DNA of 6,693 nt from CAXSEA01 sp964235675 (GTDB taxonomy: Bacteria > Armatimonadota > Armatimonadia > Armatimonadales > Capsulimonadaceae): contig CAXSEA010000206.1 in assembly GCA_964235675.1 (NCBI GenBank), forward strand, positions 1 through 6,693, given 5' to 3'. Positions 5,769-6,693 of this stretch are shown here, in pieces. A program made the translations under genes and the position numbers. Under the pieces are notes generated by a model, which was not told the origin of the DNA, did not search any database, and saw only the letters and a program-made list of their open reading frames with translations. Within the stretch, counting starts at the first letter, position 1. Each line of letters begins with the position of its first letter.

Positions 5769-6401
5769 CTACGCCGCCGGTTCGTCTTTGGCGCGCTGCA
5801 AGGCGTTGTATTCGTCGGGCGTGTCGATATCCACCGCTCCGGCACCGAAGATAAGGCGGCTGGCGTCATCCCGGTGCGCTTCGATATAGGCGCGCGCTCC
5901 CTGGCTGGGCGGCATGTTGACGAGATGATCGAAATGCACGCGGGCAAACAGGGCAGGCGCGCCGACCGCGTCGCCGTACTCGGCCGCGACGATGGTTTCC
6001 TCACCCGTATAAAACGTGCCGATCAGCGAATCAAGAGTGTCGGAAGTCACTAAGGGCTGGTCGCAAAGCATGATGACGGCAGCGTCGAGGGTGGACGTAT
6101 CCTCGCCGAATACTCCCGATTGCAGGGCGCGGATTCCGGCGGAGATCGACGCGCCCATACCGCCTTGCCAGTCGTTGGCGATGATCGTCTGAACGTCAAG
6201 CCCTTCCAGCACCGAGCGCATGGCGTCGGCCTCGAAGCCCAGAACAATCACCACGGGGCGGCAAAGCGAGCCGAGCGCGACTTCGGCGGCGTGGCGCAGA
6301 AGGGTGCGTCCGTTGTACGGCAGAAGCTGCTTGGGCTGGCCCATGCGCTCCGAGCGTCCGGCGGCGAGAAGAATCAGTCCGACAGCAGCGGAATCCGGCA
6401 T
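5769..6401 (-). CDS. mocA: Molybdenum cofactor cytidylyltransferase (MobA/MocA-like NTP transferase)
   Basis: The protein has 210 residues, usual for MocA. It has the nucleotide-binding loop LAAGRSERMGQPKQLLPY (12-29) with the GxSxRMGxPKxLL pattern of MocA rather than the LAGGxxRRMG of MobA. NDWQGGMGASISAG (76-89) follows, then the metal-binding LCDQPLV (112-118, D114). GAPALF (147-152), GARAYI (168-173) and the late DIDTPDEY (191-198) complete the family pattern. Such enzymes transfer CMP from CTP to molybdopterin-Mo, giving the cytosine-dinucleotide cofactor of xanthine dehydrogenase-type enzymes; guanylyl specificity cannot be fully excluded. The ATG is preceded by GGGAGA nine bases upstream. 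The gene overlaps the end of the XdhC-like gene by 28 bases, and this pairing with XdhC supports the cofactor role. Cytoplasmic. Confidence 0.88.
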   Translation of the reverse strand: MPDSAAVGLILLAAGRSERMGQPKQLLPYNGRTLLRHAAEVALGSLCRPVVIVLGFEADAMRSVLEGLDVQTIIANDWQGGMGASISAGIRALQSGVFGEDTSTLDAAVIMLCDQPLVTSDTLDSLIGTFYTGEETIVAAEYGDAVGAPALFARVHFDHLVNMPPSQGARAYIEAHRDDASRLIFGAGAVDIDTPDEYNALQRAKDEPAA

Positions 6402-6693
6402 CGCGGTGTGTCTCCCTTTCGGCCCATGCGAGTGGGCGTCGCGGTAGTATACGCGGCGGCGCTGTCTATTCCGCTCTTTTTCGCATCTTTGGCGTAGTTG
6501 GCATCGCGCATCGCGCCGCCGGCGTGGCTTGCCAGGGCGGACTGCACTTCCGCGGCGATCGACAAAGCGATGGTCTCCGGCGACGACGCGCCGATATCGA
6601 GCCCGACCGGGGCATGTAGCCGCGTGCCGAGCAGAGCGTGCGTATCGGTGCCCTCGCCGCGTAGATCGTTGTCCAGCGTATGCCAGCGCTTGC
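6374..6693 (-). CDS. xdhC: XdhC/CoxF-family molybdenum-cofactor maturation protein, C-terminal fragment
   Basis: The frame is open from the right edge to TGA at 6376-6374, giving 105 residues of the C-terminus; the start is outside. It contains RLHAPVGLDIGASSPETIAL and then SIAAEVQSALASHAGGAMRD. The HAPVGLDIGA-x-(S/T)PEEIA-x-SI-x-AE signature is the hallmark of the XdhC C-terminal (Rossmann) domain. Family members bind the molybdenum cofactor and deliver the sulfurated form to xanthine dehydrogenase or related molybdenum hydroxylases. After RD, where many XdhC proteins end, there is a further tail of about 45 polar residues (NYAKDAKKSGIDSAAAYTTA, then TPTRMGRKGDTPR). It runs through the ribosome-binding site and start of mocA, so the two genes are probably translationally coupled. 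Confidence 0.88.
   Translation of the reverse strand, partial: KRWHTLDNDLRGEGTDTHALLGTRLHAPVGLDIGASSPETIALSIAAEVQSALASHAGGAMRDANYAKDAKKSGIDSAAAYTTATPTRMGRKGDTPRCRIPLLSD

Noticed and set aside
5169..6053. Plus-strand ORF of 294 codons
   Set aside because: It runs through the porin in another frame and then antisense to mocA; its Arg-rich product has no motif.

Overview
The window looks like part of a chromosome from a GC-rich Gram-negative (diderm) bacterium. An outer-membrane barrel protein with a signal peptide, a periplasmic cupredoxin-like protein and a membrane-bound c-di-GMP phosphodiesterase all point to a cell with a periplasm and outer membrane. The sequence alone does not fix the phylum. 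No rRNA, tRNA or CRISPR array is visible.

Left part (1-1867) is visibly more AT-rich than the rest and looks like acquired DNA. It begins with the first 23 codons of a two-component response regulator (minus strand). Directly behind that start lies the broken 3' end of an IS1595/ISXO2-type transposase (plus strand). Next come four tightly packed minus-strand genes, transcribed from 1504 down to 312. They encode a 60-residue charged protein with a TTG start, a 130-residue protein with a faint DUF3467-like look, a 110-residue protein whose tail resembles an antitoxin, and a 103-residue RelE/ParE-like toxin with a GTG start. The reading is a toxin-antitoxin pair carried in an operon with two extra upstream proteins. 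A 363-base gene-free stretch (1505-1867) holds the likely promoter of this operon, a small inverted repeat, and, next to the following gene, what looks like a dispersed palindromic repeat.

Middle part (1868-5757) is a three-gene neighbourhood. A cupredoxin-like periplasmic protein and a 714-residue sensor protein (two membrane segments, HAMP, degenerate GGDEF, intact HD-GYP) form a minus-strand operon with a 12-base gap. Divergent from them, across 152 bases, is an outer-membrane porin-like protein. The arrangement suggests a redox- or metal-linked envelope function tied to c-di-GMP breakdown.

Right part (5769-6693) holds molybdenum-cofactor genes on the minus strand: the C-terminal end of an XdhC-family protein, then a MocA-type cytidylyltransferase that overlaps it by 28 bases. 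Together they point to a molybdoenzyme of the xanthine dehydrogenase/CO dehydrogenase type, probably encoded just beyond the right edge.
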